Below, piece after piece: positions 48,371-58,988 of a DNA stretch of 64,000 nt. The number at the start of each line of letters is the position of its first letter. Within the stretch, counting starts at the first letter, position 1. The notes beneath the pieces are model-generated. The model ran no database searches and had not been told where the DNA came from. It saw nothing but the letters and a program-made list of their open reading frames with translations. The DNA comes from Klebsiella africana (GTDB lineage Bacteria; Pseudomonadota; Gammaproteobacteria; Enterobacterales; Enterobacteriaceae), in assembly GCF_020526085.1 (NCBI RefSeq), contig NZ_CP084874.1, positions 3,472,001-3,536,000 of the forward strand. The letters run 5' to 3'. Both the position numbers and the translations under genes were made by a program.

Positions 48371-48438
48371 TTCCCGGTCCTTATCCATTCAGTGAGTGGC
48401 TGGCGGGCAGGATACACCATCTGACCGCCAGGGCAGCG

Positions 48439-49815
48439 TTACATCGCTTCGCCGTTGCTGCGGATCACCTGCTTCAGCCATGCATAGCTCTTCTTCGGCA
48501 CCCGCCGCAGGTCCTTGAGGTCATGGTTCTCACGATTGACGTACACCACGCCGTAACGCTTACGCATATCGCCCTGTGAGCTCAGGATGTCGATTAATCC
48601 CCAGCCGAGATAGCCAATCACCTGCGCCCCATCCTCAAAGATGGCCGCTTTCATGGCGTTGATATGGTCGCGATGGTAGGCGATACGATAATCGTCGGCA
48701 ATGGGATGTTCACCGTCCCAGGATTCGATCACCCCGATGCCGTTTTCAATCGGGAACACCGGCAGGCGCCAGTCGTTATAGTAGCGAGTAATGATCGCCC
48801 GGAAACCCAGCGGATCAATCTGCCAGTTCCATTCCGTCGCTTTCAGGAACGGGTTATCCTGGTTACCAAATAACATATAGTTATTGACCGCGGTTCCCGG
48901 CGGGATGGCGTCGCTATTCAATGTGCGGCTGGCGTAATAGCTGAACGCCAGATAATCGACCTTCACCGTCGCCATCAGCGCAAGATCCTCCGGACGATAG
49001 ATATCGTCAAAGCCCTCGCGGGCGACAACGTGCATCACCTCCGGGCTGTAACCTTCGCCGGCATAGGCTCGCAGCAGGTTCTGGTTTAAAAACTCATCCA
49101 GTTGCTGGGCGCAGAAAATATCCCGCGGCTTACAGGTGGCTGGATAGACCAGCGCGTGAGCCAGCATCCCGCCCATCAGACATTGCGGCTTCGTCTGGTG
49201 CAGATAGTGAGTCAGATGGACATGCGCCATCATGACATGATGCTGGATCAGATATAGCTCGCGCAGGGTCTTCTCTCCCTGCAGGTAGCCGGAAATCAGA
49301 AACGCTTCCGGTGAATGGTAGAGGTTCTGTTCATTGAAGGTCAGCCAGTACTTCACCTTATCCCCATAGCAGGCGATCATCTTTTGGCCATAGCGGATAA
49401 AGGCGTCCATGACCCGACGGTCGGTAAAACCGTTGTAGCGTTCCGCCAGAGAGAGCGGCATATCAAAATGATACAGACAGATCATCGGCTCGATGCCGCG
49501 GGCAATAAGCTCATCGATAAACTGATGATAGAAAGCGATCCCCTCTTCATTAAATGCGCCATCCCCCTCCGGGCACACCCGGCTCCAGGCGATCTGAAAG
49601 CGGTAGCAGTTCATGCCCAGATCCTGCATCAAATCGAAATCTTCACGAAAGCGATGATAAGCGTCGGTCGCCACCTTCCAGTCGGAGGCGAATTCGGCCG
49701 GTTGACGAATATCGTACACCGACATCCCCTTGCCACCCTCGTTCCATGCGCCTTCCGTCTGCATGCTGGAGACGGAATTACCCCATAAAAAATCTGCCGG
49801 TAGTGTGTTCTTCAT
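48439..49815 (-). CDS. 6-phospho-beta-glucosidase (GH1)
   Basis: Splits phosphorylated beta-glucosides such as those made by PTS uptake of cellobiose, arbutin or salicin. The 458-residue TIM barrel has acid/base Glu162 (TFNEQN) and nucleophile Glu357 (PIENGIG). The SSQGDMRKRYGVVYV segment fits the phosphate-binding site of 6-phospho enzymes. The ATG at 49815 follows GAGGTGC. No PTS permease adjoins, so substrate must come from a transporter elsewhere. The locus is absent between ldtB and ybiR in E. coli K-12. Confidence 0.88.
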   Translation of the reverse strand: MKNTLPADFLWGNSVSSMQTEGAWNEGGKGMSVYDIRQPAEFASDWKVATDAYHRFREDFDLMQDLGMNCYRFQIAWSRVCPEGDGAFNEEGIAFYHQFIDELIARGIEPMICLYHFDMPLSLAERYNGFTDRRVMDAFIRYGQKMIACYGDKVKYWLTFNEQNLYHSPEAFLISGYLQGEKTLRELYLIQHHVMMAHVHLTHYLHQTKPQCLMGGMLAHALVYPATCKPRDIFCAQQLDEFLNQNLLRAYAGEGYSPEVMHVVAREGFDDIYRPEDLALMATVKVDYLAFSYYASRTLNSDAIPPGTAVNNYMLFGNQDNPFLKATEWNWQIDPLGFRAIITRYYNDWRLPVFPIENGIGVIESWDGEHPIADDYRIAYHRDHINAMKAAIFEDGAQVIGYLGWGLIDILSSQGDMRKRYGVVYVNRENHDLKDLRRVPKKSYAWLKQVIRSNGEAM

Positions 49816-49825
49816 GCTGCACCTC

Positions 49826-49868
49826 GGTATATGACTAGTCATTTAAATTTCATGACTAGTCATATACC
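49826..49868 (-). promoter_or_regulatory. Double operator of the bgl locus
   Basis: Two perfect 12-bp palindromes ATGACTAGTCAT (49831-49842 and 49852-49863) lie 21 bp apart, two helical turns. They are flanked by GGTAT and ATACC, so the whole 43 bp is itself nearly symmetric. Their place over and just after the promoter suggests repression, most simply by the GntR protein encoded downstream. Confidence 0.8.
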
Positions 49869-49889
49869 GAAAAGTGAAAAGGTAAGCAA
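49861..49889 (-). promoter_or_regulatory. Predicted promoter of the bgl locus
   Basis: On the minus strand TTGCTT (-35) and TATATG (-10) are separated by 17 bp. The -10 box overlaps the upstream ATGACTAGTCAT operator. Confidence 0.6.
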
Positions 49890-49918
49890 AGCCCGGGATC
49901 GGTTTCTGTGAGCCGGAC

Positions 49919-49945
49919 AAAAAAAGATCGCCACGGGGGGCGATC
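49919..49945 (-). terminator. Intrinsic terminator after ybiR
   Basis: On the minus strand GATCGCC and GGCGATC pair around a 6-base loop and are followed by seven T. It lies 39 bp after the ybiR stop and isolates the mntR-ybiR transcript from the bgl locus. Confidence 0.9.
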
Positions 49946-49984
49946 CTGGCGATCGATGTGACTGATGGCGCGATTCTGTTGAGA

Positions 49985-51097
49985 TCAGGCGCTGAGTTTG
50001 AAGAGCCAATAACCGCTGAGCGCCGCCCACAGCAGCATGGGGATGGAGTACAGATGAAAGCGCCACCAGATGCGCCGATCGCCGGCCATGCGCAGGGCGA
50101 TAATATTAGCCAGCGAACCCGGCAGCAGGCCAAAGCCGCCCACGTTAACCGCCCAGGCGAGCAGGATCGACGGCGGAACATAGTTGAGCAGCAGAATGGT
50201 CGAGGGCACATTACTGATCACTTGCGACAGGCCGATGGCGGTCAGCCACAGTCCCCCGCCGGAAAGCGTTCCTACCCCGTTAAGCACCTGATGCAGGGCC
50301 GGAAGCTGGGTCAGCAGATGGACATCAATAAACATCACCATAAACACCAGCAGCAGCGACCAGTCGACATGGACGATCACCGCCCGAGCCAGCACCAGGA
50401 AGCCCAGCAGCACCAGCGCCAGTCCCCACAGGGCCTGATTCATCTCCAGCGCCGTGAGGAATACCACATACAGTCCCAAACAGCTCCAGACGAGCTTAGG
50501 CTGCCACGACGGCGCCCTGTCGCTGCTCTGGTAGCTTAGCCGCTTGGCCGGGAAACAGAACCAGCACAGCACCAGCAAGGTCAGCATCATCGCCGCCGCC
50601 AGGGGCAGCATCTGGCCGATAAACCCAAGGAAAGAGAGGCCGGAGCGCCCCCACAGTAAGATATTTTGCGGGTTGCCGATTGGCGTCAGCAGCGACCCGG
50701 CGTTCACCGCCAGCGCTTCGAAAATAATCAGTCGGTTCACCGGAATAGCGCACCACTTTTTCAGCGTCAGCGTCAACGGCACCACAATAAATAGTGCGAC
50801 GTCGTTAGTGAGAAAGGTGGACAGCAGCGCCGCCGCCAGCACCATAAAGATGGCCAGCTGGCGCTCAGTCACAAAGCGGCGGGCCATTTTACGCCCCAGG
50901 ACGTCAAAATAGCCGCTCAGTTCGATCCCCTTAGTCAACAACATCAGGCCGCTGAGCGTGACGATGGTATGCCAGTCAATGGCCGCCGGCCAGCTTGCCG
51001 GTACAAACGGCACGATGGCGCTGAGCACGCAGGCGATAATCAGCAGCAGGTGTAAAAACCGGTCGCGCAGCAGCGACTGGACGAAGGGAAGAGTCAT
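49985..51097 (-). CDS. ybiR: YbiR, anion permease-like inner-membrane protein
   Basis: Membrane protein of 370 residues with about ten helices, related to the ArsB/NhaD (ion transporter superfamily). Conserved stretches are [36 protein letters not shown] and the duplicated [15 protein letters not shown]. The start overlaps the mntR stop (ATGA), so it is translated with the manganese regulator. A role in manganese or anion transport is suggested only by this link; the substrate is unknown. Confidence 0.88.
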   Translation of the reverse strand: MTLPFVQSLLRDRFLHLLLIIACVLSAIVPFVPASWPAAIDWHTIVTLSGLMLLTKGIELSGYFDVLGRKMARRFVTERQLAIFMVLAAALLSTFLTNDVALFIVVPLTLTLKKWCAIPVNRLIIFEALAVNAGSLLTPIGNPQNILLWGRSGLSFLGFIGQMLPLAAAMMLTLLVLCWFCFPAKRLSYQSSDRAPSWQPKLVWSCLGLYVVFLTALEMNQALWGLALVLLGFLVLARAVIVHVDWSLLLVFMVMFIDVHLLTQLPALHQVLNGVGTLSGGGLWLTAIGLSQVISNVPSTILLLNYVPPSILLAWAVNVGGFGLLPGSLANIIALRMAGDRRIWWRFHLYSIPMLLWAALSGYWLFKLSA

Positions 51098-51567
51098 GCT
51101 TCCTGGGATCCCTGTTTTTGGGTAAATTTCAGGAACATCGCCAGCGTCTCTTCGCTCACATGATGCTCCATCCCTTCCGCATCGCGGCGGGCAATCTCCG
51201 GACTAACGCCAATCGCCAGCAGAAAATTTTCCACAATCTGATGGCGCTCGCGGCTTTCCTGGGCCAGCTTCTCCCCTTCCGGGGTTAAGAAGATCCCGCG
51301 CCAGGGGATCTGTTCAATAAGACCGACGCTGGCCAGGCGTTTGAGCATCTTAGCGACTGTGGGCTGTGAAACACCGAGACGCGCCGCCATATCCACCTGG
51401 CGCGCCTCGCCCACTTCGTTGATCAGATCGGAGATCAGCTCCACGTAGTCATCGATCAGCTCGCGGCGATGCGCTTCCCGTACCTGGCGGAATCCTTCCA
51501 CGTGTTCTTCAACATTCACTAACTGCGTCACTTTTTTTGTTATTGGCTTACCTGCGCGACGGTTCAT
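51094..51567 (-). CDS. mntR: Manganese-responsive regulator MntR
   Basis: DtxR-family regulator, 157 residues, that binds DNA when loaded with Mn(II), repressing mntH and mntS and activating mntP. The N-terminal winged helix has [20 protein letters not shown]; the dimerisation domain has the metal ligands in EHHVSEE and neighbouring residues. It is divergent from mntS and coupled to ybiR. Confidence 0.95.
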   Translation of the reverse strand: MNRRAGKPITKKVTQLVNVEEHVEGFRQVREAHRRELIDDYVELISDLINEVGEARQVDMAARLGVSQPTVAKMLKRLASVGLIEQIPWRGIFLTPEGEKLAQESRERHQIVENFLLAIGVSPEIARRDAEGMEHHVSEETLAMFLKFTQKQGSQEA

Positions 51568-51672
51568 TGTGCTTCCTCATTCGTGTGACGCGTCAAGCAT
51601 CATATAAAAAGATCCACATTGTAATGGATTGCGCCAATAGCACAAAAAATTAACGTTTTAGCCATAGCTATA

Positions 51673-51694
51673 AAATATAGCCTGTGCTATATCT
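51673..51694 (+). promoter_or_regulatory. MntR box upstream of mntS
   Basis: AAATATAGC-CTGT-GCTATATCT closely follows the MntR operator form AAACATAGC-N4-GCTATGTTT. It lies about 60 bp before the mntS start and fits Mn-dependent repression of mntS. Confidence 0.8.
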
Positions 51695-51752
51695 GTATGT
51701 AATGCAAACAGCCATCAAGGATTGACGGCGTGAACAGGCAGGAGGAGAGCAG

Positions 51753-51878
51753 ATGAGCGAATTCAAGAGGTGCTTAAACGTGTTTAGCCATTCACCCTTT
51801 AAAGTACGATTAATGCTGATCGGTATGCTGTGCGAGATGATCAACGGTAAACCGCAGCAGGGCAAACCCAATTCCTAA
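51753..51878 (+). CDS. mntS: Small manganese protein MntS
   Basis: A 41-codon gene preceded by a strong GGAGGAGAG. The peptide starts MSEFKRCLNVFSHSPFKVRL and continues with MLCEMINGKPQQ, closely matching E. coli MntS (42 residues; gene also known as rybA). MntS raises usable intracellular manganese, apparently by inhibiting the exporter MntP, and is repressed by MntR with manganese. An MntR box lies upstream and a terminator directly follows. Confidence 0.93.
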   Translation: MSEFKRCLNVFSHSPFKVRLMLIGMLCEMINGKPQQGKPNS

Positions 51879-51911
51879 GGCGGCGTCGCGGTACGCCGCT
51901 TCATTTTTCTG
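51879..51911 (+). terminator. Intrinsic terminator after mntS
   Basis: GCGGCGT and ACGCCGC pair around a 6-base loop, followed by TTCATTTTT. The stem begins two bases after the mntS stop. Confidence 0.8.
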
Positions 51912-52146
51912 TCATCTTTTGCCGGTAAAATGGCCGGTTCCCCCCGTTTCCCTGACCTTTTTTCAAGTTTTGTAAGCGCCCTCGCAAAACAATCTGTTAT
52001 GTCTGGTTGACCTTACCATTTACAAGCCCTATCTTTGCACAGCCCTGCCACATTCGCGGCGCGCAGAGACCCTCTTCACGCACTGTCCAGCAGGTTTTAC
52101 CCCTTGACGCCAGGGGATGCGCATGGCCTCTTTTTGATTGTTTACT

Positions 52147-53727
52147 ATGAATGTCACCACCCTGAAAGATACGCTGGTTGCCCGCCGACTGGCACCGAAC
52201 CCATGGACAGGATTCTACTTTTTACAATCGCTGTTGATTAACCTGGCGCTGGGCTATGAATTTAGCCTGCTCTATACCGTGGCATTTACCTGCGTGTTAC
52301 ATCTTTTATGGCGCGCTTTTCCGCGCGTGCAGAAAGGGGTAGTCGGCGTCTATTCCCTGCTGGCGGCCCTCTACTACCCGTTTGGCCAGGCCTACGGCGC
52401 GCCCAACTTCAACACCCTGCTGGCGCTGCACGCCACCAACGTGGAAGAATCCACGGAAATTCTCACCATCTTCCCGTGGTACAACTATCTGCTGGCGGTC
52501 TTCATCTTCGCTCTCGGGGTCATTGCGGTTCGCCGCAGGATCGTCGAGCAAACCCGCTGGGGAAAAATGGAGACGCTGGGCCTGCTGTTCAGCATCGGGA
52601 TTTTCTTTCTCCAGCCGGTGCAAAACCTCGCCTGGGGCGGGGTATTCAAGGTGATCGACACCGGTTACCCAGCCTTCCGTTTTGTCAAAGATGTGGTGGT
52701 TAATAACAACGAGGTGCTGGACGAACAGGCGCGGATGGCGCAGCTGGCCGGCATGAAAGACAGCTGGCACGTGCTGTCAGTGAAGCCAAAGTACCATCTC
52801 TATGTGGTGGTGATCGGTGAAAGCGCGCGCCGCGACGCCCTGGGCGCCTTCGGTGGCCACTGGGACAACACGCCGTTTGCCAGTTCGGTAAACGGGTATC
52901 TGTTTAACAACTATGTCGCTGCCAGCGGCTCGACGCAGAAATCACTCGGCCTGACGCTTAACCGGGTGGTCGACGGCAAACCGCAGTTTCAGGATAACTT
53001 TGTCACCCTCGCTAACCGCGCGGGTTTCCAGACCTGGTGGTTCTCCAACCAGGGGCAGATTGGCGAGTACGACACCGCTATCGCCAGCATTGCCAAACGT
53101 GCGGATGAAGTCCAGTTTCTGAAAAACGGCGATTTCGAAGCCAATAAAAATACCCAGGACGAGCAGTTATTAAAGCTGACCGAGCAGGTGCTCTCCACCC
53201 AGCGCACCCAGCCGCAGCTGATTGTCCTGCATCTGATGGGCTCTCATCCGCAGGCCTGCGACCGCACCAAAGGCAAATACACGGTGTTCGTCCAGTCAAA
53301 AGAAACTTCCTGCTATCTCTACAGCATGACGCAAACCGATACCCTGCTGGCTAAGCTCTATAGCCAGTTGCAAAACTCCGGCAATACCTTTTCACTGACC
53401 TATTTTTCCGATCATGGCCTGGCGTTCAAGGAGCGGGGAAAAGAGGTGCAGTATCTAGCACATGACGATAAGTTCCAGCAGAACTTCCAGGTACCGTTTA
53501 TGGTGCTGTCCAGCGATGACAAAGCGCATAAAGTGATTAAGGCGCAGCGTTCGGCGAATGATTTTCTCAGCTTCTTTTCCCAGTGGACAGGGATTCAGGC
53601 GGCAGAGATCACCCCGCGCTACCGGTTTATCTCCGAGCAAAAGGCCGGTCCGGTGTATATCACCAACTTCCAGCTGCAGAAGGTCGATTATTCCCACCTC
53701 GGCACCGATGAGTTCACGGTCAACTAA
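52147..53727 (+). CDS. opgE: Phosphoethanolamine transferase OpgE
   Basis: Inner-membrane enzyme that adds phosphoethanolamine to osmoregulated periplasmic glucans. Four N-terminal helices (to about residue 165) precede a periplasmic alkaline-phosphatase-type domain with VVVIGESARRDALGAFGG, the nucleophile threonine in AASGSTQKS, LHLMGSHPQACDR and YFSDHGLAFKERG. The ATG at 52147 gives 526 residues (E. coli 527); no clear ribosome site precedes it. It belongs to the EptA/EptB family, but its sequence follows OpgE. Confidence 0.93.
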   Translation: MNVTTLKDTLVARRLAPNPWTGFYFLQSLLINLALGYEFSLLYTVAFTCVLHLLWRAFPRVQKGVVGVYSLLAALYYPFGQAYGAPNFNTLLALHATNVEESTEILTIFPWYNYLLAVFIFALGVIAVRRRIVEQTRWGKMETLGLLFSIGIFFLQPVQNLAWGGVFKVIDTGYPAFRFVKDVVVNNNEVLDEQARMAQLAGMKDSWHVLSVKPKYHLYVVVIGESARRDALGAFGGHWDNTPFASSVNGYLFNNYVAASGSTQKSLGLTLNRVVDGKPQFQDNFVTLANRAGFQTWWFSNQGQIGEYDTAIASIAKRADEVQFLKNGDFEANKNTQDEQLLKLTEQVLSTQRTQPQLIVLHLMGSHPQACDRTKGKYTVFVQSKETSCYLYSMTQTDTLLAKLYSQLQNSGNTFSLTYFSDHGLAFKERGKEVQYLAHDDKFQQNFQVPFMVLSSDDKAHKVIKAQRSANDFLSFFSQWTGIQAAEITPRYRFISEQKAGPVYITNFQLQKVDYSHLGTDEFTVN

Positions 53728-53770
53728 TCGTTCATTCCCGGCCAACCGGCCGGGCCGCCTGCCAGCAGGC

Positions 53771-53801
53771 AAAAAAAATCCGCCCCGAGAGGCGGATTTT
53801 T
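53771..53801. terminator. Bidirectional terminator between opgE and ompX
   Basis: ATCCGCC and GGCGGAT form the stem, flanked by A8 on one side and T5 on the other, so it can end both convergent transcripts. Confidence 0.9.
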
Positions 53802-53817
53802 CATATCACCGGAGTGA

Positions 53818-54333
53818 TTAGAAGCGGTAACCCACGCCAGCAATCCAGGTGCCGACGTCAACGTTACGAATACGAGACTGCTCGTAGGAGAAGTCCAGGG
53901 CAACGTTTTCGATCGGGTTGAACTGCAGACCAGCACCGTAGGAGAAACCGTAGTCGCTCATATCGGATTTCTGGTTCGGGAAGTTGTTGTTCTGGAATTT
54001 ACCGTAACCAACACCCACAACACCGTAGATGCTTGCCCAGTCGTTCAGACGGTAAGCCGGACCAGCGGTGATGCCGTAGTACTGACCTTTGTTGTAAGTA
54101 CCGTTGCTGGTGTTATCCTTTTCGGTGTAGGTGAAGGAACCGATAACGCCCAGCGGGTTGTTATCTTGCTCGTAACGGTATTTCAGGTTGAAACCGCCAG
54201 CTTTGTTCGCTTTACCCTGCATGTCGCTCTGTGCGTAACCGCCGGTTACGGTAGAAGTTGCAGCAAATGCAGTGGTACCTACGGATGCAGCCAGAACAAC
54301 GGCCAGTGCTGAAAGACGTGCAATTTTATTCAT
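53818..54333 (-). CDS. ompX: Outer-membrane protein OmpX
   Basis: Eight-stranded beta-barrel of the outer membrane (171 residues, as E. coli OmpX; called OmpK17 in Klebsiella). A signal peptide ending TTAFA precedes ATSTVTGGYAQSDMQG; alternating hydrophobic strands follow and the last strand ends in YRF, the barrel-assembly signal. The ATG at 54333 follows GAGGTGG; a GTG two codons earlier was rejected. Surface loops, e.g. around KDNTSNGTYNKGQ, differ from E. coli. Confidence 0.96.
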   Translation of the reverse strand: MNKIARLSALAVVLAASVGTTAFAATSTVTGGYAQSDMQGKANKAGGFNLKYRYEQDNNPLGVIGSFTYTEKDNTSNGTYNKGQYYGITAGPAYRLNDWASIYGVVGVGYGKFQNNNFPNQKSDMSDYGFSYGAGLQFNPIENVALDFSYEQSRIRNVDVGTWIAGVGYRF

Positions 54334-54684
54334 AACCACCTCAAATGTGTTTCTAATAAGTCCTAAGCCTTAAATATATCAAAAATTTTTGGGAAACTCT
54401 TTGGAGTTTACATTGTCTAACATACTTTTTCATGTAACCAAAAGTTTCCATATTTCTATAACAATATGGAAAACAACAGTTTTTGTCGTTAACCTACATC
54501 TTAACGCTCATTAAGAAATTCGCAAGCATCCAGATTAATCCTAATCGACGAGCGCATTTCTCAGCCATATTCGCCATTGTACTGTTTTTAGCCCCGTTTT
54601 TTTCAACATTAGCTCAACCGCTACCCGCTAATTCCAGTACACTGGAACTTTTACGACTTTTGACAAAACCTGACAGGAGAAAGG
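54334..54684. other. ompX-rhtA divergent control region
   Basis: This 351-bp AT-rich gap holds the long ompX leader and both promoters. TTTCCATATT (54445-54454) and AATATGGAAA (54463-54472) form a perfect 10-bp inverted repeat with an 8-base loop, about 110 bp before the ompX start. A plus-strand frame from about 54483 reads as basic then hydrophobic residues but lacks a proper start and runs into rhtA, so it is not called. Confidence 0.5.
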
Positions 54685-55572
54685 ATGCCCGGTCCATCCC
54701 GAAAAACTGCGGCATGGTTGCCGATAGTAGTGATTTTAGTCGCGATGACCTCAATTCAAAGCGGCGCCTCGCTCGCCAAATCGCTATTCCCGGTGGTCGG
54801 TGCCCCGGGCGTCACCGCCCTGCGCCTGGCGCTCGGGACGTTGATTCTGGTGGTGGTCTTCAAGCCATGGCGGCTACGTTTCTCGCCAGCGCAGCGCGTG
54901 CCGCTGCTGCTGTACGGTCTGGCGCTTGGGGCGATGAACTATCTGTTTTATTTATCCCTGCAGCGCATTCCGCTCGGCATCGCGGTAGCTCTGGAGTTTA
55001 CCGGCCCGCTGGCGGTGGCGCTGTTCGGTTCACGCCGCCCGCTGGATTTCGTCTGGGTGGCGCTGGCTATCCTCGGATTGTGGTATCTCCTGCCGCTGGG
55101 ACAGAACGTGGCGCAGGTGGATTTAACCGGCGCGCTGTTCGCCCTCGGCGCTGGGGCGTGCTGGGCGGTCTATATCCTGACCGGACAGCGTGCCGGTGAA
55201 GAGCATGGGCCCGCCACGGTGGCGATGGGGTCGCTTATCGCCTCGCTGGTGTTTGTGCCGTTAGGCATGGTGCAGGCCACCGATACGCTGTGGCAGTGGT
55301 CGCTGCTGCCGCTGGGTCTGGGGATCGCTATTCTCTCCACCGCGCTGCCCTACTCCCTGGAGATGATGGCCCTGACGCGCTTGCCGACGCGCACCTTCGG
55401 CACGCTAATGAGCCTTGAACCAGCGTTAGCTGCCCTCTCCGGTATGATCTTCCTCGGTGAAACCCTGAAGCTCTCCCAGACCCTGGCGCTCGGCGCGATT
55501 ATCATCGCCTCAATGGGCGCCACGCTGACCATGCAGCGGCAGAGTAAAATTAAGCAAGTCGATATCAATTAA
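54685..55572 (+). CDS. rhtA: Threonine/homoserine exporter RhtA
   Basis: Drug/metabolite-transporter-family exporter of threonine and homoserine, 295 residues like E. coli RhtA. Two EamA repeats with ten helices in total: SIQSGASLAKSLFPVVGAPGVTALR opens the first and YILTGQRAGEEHGPATVAMGSL the second; LPYSLEMMALTRLPTRTFGTLM is the conserved late motif. AGGAGAAAGG precedes the ATG. Confidence 0.95.
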   Translation: MPGPSRKTAAWLPIVVILVAMTSIQSGASLAKSLFPVVGAPGVTALRLALGTLILVVVFKPWRLRFSPAQRVPLLLYGLALGAMNYLFYLSLQRIPLGIAVALEFTGPLAVALFGSRRPLDFVWVALAILGLWYLLPLGQNVAQVDLTGALFALGAGACWAVYILTGQRAGEEHGPATVAMGSLIASLVFVPLGMVQATDTLWQWSLLPLGLGIAILSTALPYSLEMMALTRLPTRTFGTLMSLEPALAALSGMIFLGETLKLSQTLALGAIIIASMGATLTMQRQSKIKQVDIN

Positions 55573-55719
55573 CATTCTGTTACGGCGGCAGCCTGCAGCA
55601 GATGCGGGCCCGCCTTTATCATCTAACACACTGATATAACAATTATTTTTAAATAACCAACCACTTTGCACTATCGGAGTGATATAGCCTGCCGATGCCT
55701 CATACTTAAAATCCCTTGC

Positions 55720-55725
55720 TATACT
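55720..55725 (+). promoter_or_regulatory. dps promoter -10 element
   Basis: TATACT inside TTGCTATACTTAG closely matches the extended -10 of E. coli dps, used by sigma-S in stationary phase and sigma-70 with OxyR/IHF. It lies about 85 bp before the dps start. Confidence 0.65.
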
Positions 55726-55779
55726 TAGTCCCGAAGTTACTTGGGACAACGCTCCACATCATTCCGATTTGAAGTGTGA

Positions 55780-56313
<534 letters not shown>

Positions 56314-56319
56314 GGCTTT

Positions 56320-56346
56320 GCCGCTGACCGCATCCCGGTCGGCGGC
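56320..56346 (+). terminator. Hairpin after dps
   Basis: GCCGCTGACC and GGTCGGCGGC pair with one mismatch around a 7-base loop, followed by a pyrimidine-rich GTCTTCT. A probable but weak terminator. Confidence 0.5.
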
Positions 56347-56558
56347 GTCTTCTGCTTCCCCTACCGCTCGTCCTGTCTCTATTCTTCTCAAGCCATTCAT
56401 CAACAGCGGTTCGTGCACCTTTTTAGGGCAGCATATTGATGAAAATGCGCGCAAAAGTAAAACATTTGTAATAATCACCTCACACAATCGTTACATCAAG
56501 ATTGTTTTCCCGTCAGGGTTTGCGCTAAAAATGGGCTCGTTATTCAGCTACCTGCTGA

Positions 56559-56588
56559 TGCACCAAAATAACGCCCCTTTATGGTGCA
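56559..56588 (+). promoter_or_regulatory. NtrC-like half-sites upstream of glnH
   Basis: TGCACCA at 56559-56565 and TGGTGCA at 56582-56588 are the two halves of the NtrC consensus TGCACCA-N5-TGGTGCA, but spread 16 bp apart. They may mark two weak overlapping sites. They lie 74-103 bp before the sigma-54 -24 box, a typical enhancer distance. Confidence 0.6.
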
Positions 56589-56658
56589 GGCGCTGCATGA
56601 AATGATCGATATTGTGCAACCCCTACCGCTTCGTTTGTTGAAAAACAACAGGTTGTAA

Positions 56659-57477
<819 letters not shown>

Positions 57478-57490
57478 TAAGAATCCACTT

Positions 57491-57510
57491 CGCCGGACTT
57501 GCGTCCGGCG
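57491..57510 (+). promoter_or_regulatory. Hairpin between glnH and glnP
   Basis: CGCCGGAC and GTCCGGCG form a perfect 8-bp stem with a TTGC loop and no T-tract, in the 125-bp glnH-glnP gap. It probably stabilises the glnH message relative to glnPQ. Confidence 0.65.
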
Positions 57511-57602
57511 ACACCACAACAGTCCTCCGGCACAGAATCGCTGGAAGACAGTATTTTGGCGGAGGCTTTCCTCTGCTCTCGACACGGTAACAGGAACGTA
57601 TT

Positions 57603-58262
57603 ATGCAGTTTGACTGGAGTGCCATCTGGCCTGCCATTCCGATTTTGCTGGAAGGCGCCAAAATGACGCTGTGGATTTCCGTCCTCGGCCTGGCCGGCGG
57701 TCTGATCATCGGTCTGGTGGCCGGTTTCGCCCGCTGCTTCGGCGGCTGGATCGCCAACCACATCGCGCTGGTGTTTATTGAAATCATTCGCGGCACCCCG
57801 ATTGTGGTGCAGGTTATGTTCATCTACTTTGCGCTGCCGATGGCCTTTAGCGACCTGCGCATCGACCCCTTCTCCGCAGCGGTAGTGACCATCATGATAA
57901 ACTCGGGCGCCTATATCGCGGAAATTACCCGCGGCGCGGTGCTCTCCATTCATAAAGGCTTCCGCGAAGCGGGTCTGGCGCTTGGTCTGTCGCGTCGGGA
58001 AACCATTCGCCACGTGATCCTGCCGCTGGCGCTGCGCCGTATGCTGCCGCCGCTGGGCAACCAGTGGATCATCAGCATCAAGGACACGTCACTGTTCATC
58101 GTCATCGGCGTCGCCGAACTGACCCGTCAGGGACAGGAGATCATCGCCGGCAACTTCCGCGCGCTGGAAATCTGGAGCGCCGTTGCCGTGATCTACCTGA
58201 TTATCACCCTGGTCCTGAGCTTTATTCTGCGTCGTCTTGAAAGAAGGATGAAAATCCTGTGA
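57603..58262 (+). CDS. glnP: Glutamine ABC transporter permease GlnP
   Basis: Inner-membrane permease, 219 residues, HisM/ArtM family. Helices start at about residue 15, and the EAA loop [21 protein letters not shown] docks Gln[19 protein letters not shown] is a hallmark of the polar amino acid permeases. Stop and glnQ start overlap (GTGA). Confidence 0.97.
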   Translation: MQFDWSAIWPAIPILLEGAKMTLWISVLGLAGGLIIGLVAGFARCFGGWIANHIALVFIEIIRGTPIVVQVMFIYFALPMAFSDLRIDPFSAAVVTIMINSGAYIAEITRGAVLSIHKGFREAGLALGLSRRETIRHVILPLALRRMLPPLGNQWIISIKDTSLFIVIGVAELTRQGQEIIAGNFRALEIWSAVAVIYLIITLVLSFILRRLERRMKIL

Positions 58263-58981
58263 TTGAATTTAAAAACGTTTCCAAGCACTTTGGCCCGACC
58301 CAGGTGCTGCACGATATCTCCCTGAAGATTAATCAGGGTGAGGTGGTGGTCATTATCGGCCCTTCCGGATCCGGTAAATCAACGATGCTGCGCTGCATCA
58401 ATAAACTGGAAGAGATCACCAGCGGCGATCTGATTGTCGATGGCCTGAAGGTCAACGACCCGAAGGTGGACGAACGTCTGATCCGTCAGGAAGCCGGGAT
58501 GGTATTTCAGCAGTTTTATCTGTTCCCGCATCTCACGGCGCTGGAAAATGTGATGTTTGGCCCGCTGCGGGTCCGCGGCGCCAGCAAGCAGGCGGCAGAG
58601 AAGCAGGCGAAAGATCTGCTGGCGAAAGTCGGTCTGGCTGAGCGCGCGCATCACTATCCGTCTGAACTCTCCGGCGGCCAGCAGCAGCGTGTAGCCATCG
58701 CCCGCGCGCTGGCGGTGAAGCCAAAGATGATGCTGTTTGATGAGCCGACCTCCGCGCTCGACCCGGAACTGCGCCATGAAGTACTCAAGGTGATGCAGGA
58801 TCTGGCGGAAGAAGGCATGACGATGGTGATTGTGACCCACGAAATCGGCTTTGCCGAAAAAGTGGCCTCACGACTGATCTTTATCGATAAAGGACGCATT
58901 GCTGAAGACGGCAATCCCCAGGAGCTGGTGAAAAACCCGCCCAGCCCGCGCCTGCGTGAATTTCTGCAGCACGTCGCCTGA
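58259..58981 (+). CDS. glnQ: Glutamine ABC transporter ATPase GlnQ
   Basis: ATPase of the glutamine importer, 240 residues. Walker [10 protein letters not shown], signature [15 protein letters not shown], Walker [15 protein letters not shown] and switch histidine in [11 protein letters not shown]. It begins with GTG inside the glnP stop, with AAGAAGGATG upstream, indicating coupling. Confidence 0.97.
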   Translation: MIEFKNVSKHFGPTQVLHDISLKINQGEVVVIIGPSGSGKSTMLRCINKLEEITSGDLIVDGLKVNDPKVDERLIRQEAGMVFQQFYLFPHLTALENVMFGPLRVRGASKQAAEKQAKDLLAKVGLAERAHHYPSELSGGQQQRVAIARALAVKPKMMLFDEPTSALDPELRHEVLKVMQDLAEEGMTMVIVTHEIGFAEKVASRLIFIDKGRIAEDGNPQELVKNPPSPRLREFLQHVA

Positions 58982-58988
58982 TCCACAA

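Noticed and set aside
52035..52241. Small frame upstream of opgE
   Set aside because: No ribosome site and it overlaps the opgE start in another frame; no family resemblance.
54483..55199. Plus-strand frame of 238 codons starting before rhtA with a basic then hydrophobic N-terminus
   Set aside because: It starts with a poor TTG without a ribosome site and most of it overlaps rhtA in another frame, where the translation is low-complexity and arginine-rich. A shorter leader peptide cannot be excluded but is unsupported.
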